Assembly: GCA_019155205.2 (NCBI GenBank)
Contig: JAHNZQ020000308.1
Coordinates: 4,792,041-4,803,002, forward strand
DNA from: Gracilaria vermiculophylla
Lineage: Eukaryota; Rhodophyta; Florideophyceae; Gracilariales; Gracilariaceae
Direction: 5' to 3'
Length of the DNA: 10,962 bases
Shown here: positions 7,441-10,962 of the stretch, one piece after another
How the letters are laid out: the number at the start of each line of letters is the position of its first letter
Position numbering within the stretch: position 1 is the first letter of the stretch
Translations under genes and position numbers: made by a program
The notes under the pieces: model-generated
What the model saw: only the letters and a program-made list of their open reading frames with translations
Database searches by the model: none
What the model was told of the DNA's origin: nothing

Positions 7441-9302
7441 ATCTGAAACTTAATCGTGAAGAATATCGTCTATAGCAGGTGAGATGCCTGCCACACGTCA
7501 AACATGTCAATATTTGGTATGTTCCTGTTACATTCTTGAAGAGAGGGCTTTGCGCAGCAAATAATCATTTGGGGTTTTAACTTGTCTTTTTGCTACCTGG
7601 GAGAAAGACAGCTGCTTCAGTAAAGGACATTTTTGTTTCAATGTTCATGTGCAATACTTTTTTTTCTACTTACCATGTTGAGCGCAGTAGGACCGCTTTT
7701 TCCCCGAGCACTAGACTGCGATCTCTGGCAGCACGCCACAACCATCAATCAAATACGAGATCCTTTGTTAGTTTCTTTTGTCTCAGAGATTATGAGATAC
7801 AAACTCACCATCCGGTCTACATTTAAATCAAAATGGCGGTCAAAACCGTAAAAAATGCATTTTAGATCAGACAACTGCTGGGCTTTTCAACTGTGGTGGA
7901 GCCTATCTAAGTCATCTAATTAATCATTCTGTAGCAACTTTACACATGCTCTCTGGCAATCACAAACAATTGTAACGAAGTGGGTTTGTGTCTATGAGTA
8001 TGAATCACATATTTCAAATTTACGGTCGACGTAGAGTCCAAAAAGGGTAGCTATAATTAAAAATTGAACAATCTTATTTCTAGAGAGCGTCACAACTCTT
8101 TGAAAGCGCCTCAGAAAAGAGAGCATTTCCAAAATAATTTTCGGATATGATGATTGTTTCAGAATTAAGGAACGACCTTTGTAAATGTTTGGAGCTTACA
8201 AGTATGTTTTTTTTGTGCTAGACGGCTAAAGGGGTGACGATATGAACGGCATGTGCTTTTGTGCTTCTTCAAAGAAAAAGTTTCACTTTTCTGTAGTAAT
8301 GACAACAAAGCACGGTAATAGAGCCCAGTTCCTTGATATGCCTCACTTCTGTGGTTAGAACAGAGATAGCGTTCTTTCTGTTTTGTATGCGCATATACTT
8401 TACGAATGCAATATTTTGACGACAGTATGAAACTCTCGCGTCGAGCTCACTCGACCAACGTGAGCGATTGTCTTGTATAATCAAATATAGTCAGAAAAAA
8501 GGCTTAAGCGAAACTGGAATAAAAGCATACTCTTTCTTATCTCGGACACTCCGCTCTGCTTTTATCATTCAATACCCCTGTACTAAAGTTATTCTTTGTA
8601 GCGTTCTGATTTTTTTTTACTGTTTCAAATGTCTTCCTTCATTTTCACGGATAAATCATGAGAAAGGTACATACTGTTCTTTTCGTCAAAAAACGTTGTA
8701 TCACACCCGTTTAGGCTCATATCGAAACATCGTAGAGAGTTTTTGTGTTTGTATTTGAATCGAACCGACATAGAGGGACAGAGTTTTCAGTTTATGAGTC
8801 AAAAGACTTTGAGCTAGTCGAACTCAAATAGAGTAGAAGCCTCCAGTTTGAAAATCCAGTTTTGCTTTGGGAAGACACTAATCTTACGTTTGGAATCATC
8901 TTAGGGTTTCATCTCAGAAACCAGAACTCCACGGGGTTTTAGGAGCCATGCCACCATAAACATGTAATAAATGTGATTGGCCATGTTATCATGGAAGACT
9001 AAAGGAGGTCATACAGTTATATAACTCAATAAAAAGCTTCAAAAGTTTAGAAAGACTTTTTAGAGATAAATGTCGATCATTCATAATTTAAATAAAGTAT
9101 TGCAGAAAGGTAGACCACACTACATTGACGATGGATACGTTCAAGGTGCCAAATAACGTCAATGTTTCGGAAAAAGCGTTGCACAGAAACTTGAAAAAAC
9201 TACTCTAGTTTATCATTTCCTTAGCACGCAAAACATGCTATGAAATTGAAAAGCACAAAAATTGTTTTACTCATCAAAATGGTATTTTGAAGTCAAAGCT
9301 GT
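7441..9302. other. Long AT-rich spacer, no supported gene
   Basis: A small hairpin, GCAGG (7475-7479) with CCTGC (7487-7491), follows the stop of the secreted-precursor gene and lies in its probable 3' UTR. At 7633-7851 an open frame lacking an upstream ATG encodes a hydrophobic stretch (CAILFFLLTMLSAVGPLF) resembling a signal peptide; an ATG at 7641 lies one frame away across a T run. Another small inverted repeat, GTCGAG/CTCGAC, is at 8440-8455. The ORFs at 8484-8269 (minus) and 8468-8758 (plus) have AT-driven composition and no motif. I see no gene in 8760-9300. Confidence 0.45.
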
Positions 9303-9913
9303 TTGTTGGCGAGTTCCAGGAAAAGACTGCGGATGGTGCTATACGGATGGAAAGAAAACAGAAAGAAAGACAACGCCAAGATCTTGTTCTCCTCTAGCTT
9401 AAATCATCGGTTTGGCGAGACCGTCCTCGCTTTAAATGGGTATGATCGCTGGCTTTTTCTAATAATAGTTTACCGCGATGAATGTGGGTTGACTTTAAGT
9501 ACTGTAATGTAGCCCAAATAGATGGGAATCTACATTATCGGTTCAAATATCCCGCCGCTAAGCCGATACAATTTGCGGTACACTACGTTGTCCTCGCATA
9601 GATACAGACGGCGATGTATGGCACATCAGTGCCCCACGATATTAATTGATGATTTTATTTCAAGATCATTTTGGAGAAATGCAGCGGCGGAGCGCTGACG
9701 CTTAGTCCCGCTGATAGAAACTTATCTGAAACATTTTGTGACCCACTATATTTAAAACGTAGAGCGTATATCGATGGCGAAGCACGAGATGGAGACCTGA
9801 TGAGCTCTACTGGTCCTCTTCTATGTTCTCTGCTTGAAAAGACTCCCTGCTTACTTAGCAAACAAACGCACTTCAGTACCCGTATCTGCTGGCCTGCTTC
9901 CCCTGCCACGTAG
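9303..9913 (+). other. Unrecognised short open stretches, possibly a degraded gene
   Basis: Several plus-strand frames look protein-like without a recognisable motif: 9303-9512; an ATG ORF at 9522-9698 (58 residues, beginning MGIYIIGSNIPPLSRYN, with the acidic/aromatic piece ILIDDFISRSFWRN near its end); and 9671-9913 (NLSETFCDPLYLKRRAYIDG starting near 9718). A segment GTATGG...TTTCAAG (about 9616-9664) has the look of a short intron with TATTAAT as possible branch site, and would join the first part to the frame after 9664. The minus strand is also open (9921-9655), so orientation is uncertain. This may be a degraded gene or flanking sequence of the copia element. Confidence 0.25.
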
Positions 9914-10120
9914 CCATCCACTCTCCTACTATGAGCCCGGGGAGGTACACGATTTGCTCATTACAACTCAAAAATCGGTGCTCTTAATCACGGCGCTTTA
10001 ATTTCATTATTTGTGTTGCGGCGATTGGATTCCATTTCTTATATTGCGTGTCTAGCGTGTGACAAATCCGTGTCAAAATACATGTACGTGTGCATTTAAT
10101 GACATACATTTCACATTCAT

Positions 10121-10128
10121 CCTTTTTT
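10121..10128 (-). other. Candidate polypurine tract of the copia element
   Basis: On the minus strand AAAAAAGG occurs 9 bases after the pol stop at 10138-10140, followed by GATGAATGTG. This is where a copia 3' polypurine tract and LTR start would be expected. No matching LTR copy is visible in the window, so the call rests on position only. Confidence 0.2.
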
Positions 10129-10137
10129 GAGGTGTTA

Positions 10138-10760
10138 TTATCCTAAGGACTTTCCTGAGCAGCTGAAAAGCGCCTGACCAAAGTCCATGGAGACCATCCC
10201 GTCGTATAATATCAGTTCTAAGGTGGTTGGCATGGGGCTGTCCGTTTCGGTCATTGGGTCTGCGTTGTTGGTCTGGCCTGGAGTTCATATCATCCGCTCA
10301 ACTTTGCTCGATTCGAACTCGTATCTAATGACTGAAACATCCCCGCAAAAAGACAGATCAGCAGTGTTCTTGCACGTTGAAAGAGTACTGTATAGATTCT
10401 TAGAGTCAACTACGATCCACAAACCAGCACCTACACCAAGCAGGGTTGAAAATGCTTTTGCCATAACCTTGCCTTTGTCAATTGCTTTTCTAGCAGCCAA
10501 GGTTTCTACTGCACCAATCGACTTCACAGGTCTGCGAGACATGTGTGAGCTCCAAGCGATCACATGTATTGTGGTACTGTCAGCCCTCTTGTCAAGGTAG
10601 TAAAGCACAACGTCTGTTAGGAGTTTTTGGTGACTCCAAAGGCGCGTATTCCTAAAGGTGGTCTCCGGTATCCGCTGTCGCGAGCCGGGGAAATTCTGAA
10701 AGGGATCCGCAAACACCAAGCGGAGGGGAAGGTTCACTGGGTGGACAATGCTCCTACAGG
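10138..10760 (-). pseudogene. Decayed Ty1/copia pol 3' end: RNase H domain
   Basis: Read from high to low coordinates, this is a copia RNase H. The first Asp lies in VFADPFQNFPG (codon 10705-10707). Next comes VIAWSSHMSRRPVKSIGAVE, with the catalytic Glu at 10504-10506, and then IVVDSKNLYSTLST, with Asp at 10405-10407. After that TPGQTNNADP holds the fourth Asp at 10258-10260. All four acidic residues of the D-E-D-D set are present. A TGA at 10285-10287 replaces the residue just before TPG, where the family has Trp (TGG), splitting the domain. The frame then continues to a natural-looking end, SLG followed by TAA at 10138-10140. Upstream of about 10760 the copia similarity fades, and stops occur in this frame beyond 10851, so RT is missing or outside the window. 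Confidence 0.8.
10570..10694 (-). repeat. Inverted-repeat arm B, partner of 1-125
   Basis: This is the reverse complement of 1-125 at 120 of 125 positions. It is embedded in the copia RNase H remnant, between the first Asp motif and the VIAWSS motif, so this copy keeps its natural neighbours while arm A has lost them on its inner side. The two arms face each other across 10.4 kb that includes the secreted-precursor gene. Confidence 0.85.
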
Positions 10761-10962
10761 CGCTGCTATGATGCGACCTGGGGATCGGCGGCTTAGAAAC
10801 CAGCGTGAATAGACAAGAGACTCCAACTGGAAAACGTAGAAGAAGACTCAAGGGTGCTTGTCTTTACTTCCCCAGAGGTGGAGCTCAACCGGCAGCTTAA
10901 ATATCTAGCCGGGAGCCCGCCTCGGCAGGTCGCACTACTGTGCTAATTACCTGCATAAAATA
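10761..10962. other. Window end, no clear gene
   Basis: The minus-strand frame of the copia remnant stays open to 10851 but reads as low-similarity Ser/Leu/Pro-rich sequence, then meets stops. A short plus-strand open frame near 10820-10940 contains a charged stretch (RLQLENVEEDSRVLVF) with no family I recognise. I assign nothing. Confidence 0.4.

Noticed and set aside
8440..8465. Short inverted repeats GTCGAG/CTCGAC and GCTCAC/GTGAGC
   Set aside because: Only six pairs each and mutually exclusive; expected by chance in a window this long.
9505..9560. tRNA-like B box (GGTTCAAAT at 9540) with an A-box-like stretch near 9510
   Set aside because: No cloverleaf with acceptor and anticodon stems can be folded around them.
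10310..10325. GATTCGAACTC resembling a tRNA T-arm
   Set aside because: It lies within the well-supported copia RNase H reading frame and has no partner stems.

Overview
The window looks like an accessory, transposon-littered stretch of a eukaryotic genome. My best guess is an oomycete. The grounds are a decayed Ty3/gypsy pol fragment ending in a chromodomain, a decayed Ty1/copia RNase H, AT-rich gene-poor spacers, and an intron-less secreted-protein gene with a TATA box followed by an oomycete-like initiator. The taxon is an inference; nothing in the window proves it. There is no bacterial-style operon, CRISPR array, rRNA or convincing tRNA.

Layout. Positions 1-125 are a fragment of a copia RNase H region. 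It is repeated in inverted orientation at 10570-10694, with 5 mismatches in 125, all transitions. Positions ~160-1700 are a dead Ty3/gypsy integrase plus chromodomain in two frames with many stops, and a candidate LTR follows at 1731-2117. Positions 2118-6340 hold AT-rich spacer, a possible two-exon small gene (2828-3044), a strong RNA hairpin (3272-3309), two unrecognised degraded coding tracts (4134-4963 and 5013-5636) and a doubtful Cys/Ser-rich ORF (5773-6336).

The one convincing intact gene is at 6907-7440, with its promoter at 6753-6800. It encodes a 177-residue secreted precursor: signal peptide, strongly acidic four-cysteine domain, then a roughly 37-residue cationic amphipathic helix built of three 11-residue repeats, and a short two-cysteine tail. 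The architecture is that of an antimicrobial or membrane-active peptide precursor whose acidic half balances the charge of the basic half. I do not recognise the family.

Positions 7441-9300 are AT-rich spacer with no supported gene, and 9303-9913 holds unrecognised short open stretches. Positions 10138-10760 (minus strand) hold the 3' end of a copia pol whose four RNase H acidic residues survive but which carries one internal stop.

How it fits together: the secreted-peptide gene sits alone between retroelement debris, an arrangement typical of fast-evolving effector or defence genes in plastic regions. No functional link between it and the other tracts can be shown from sequence alone.
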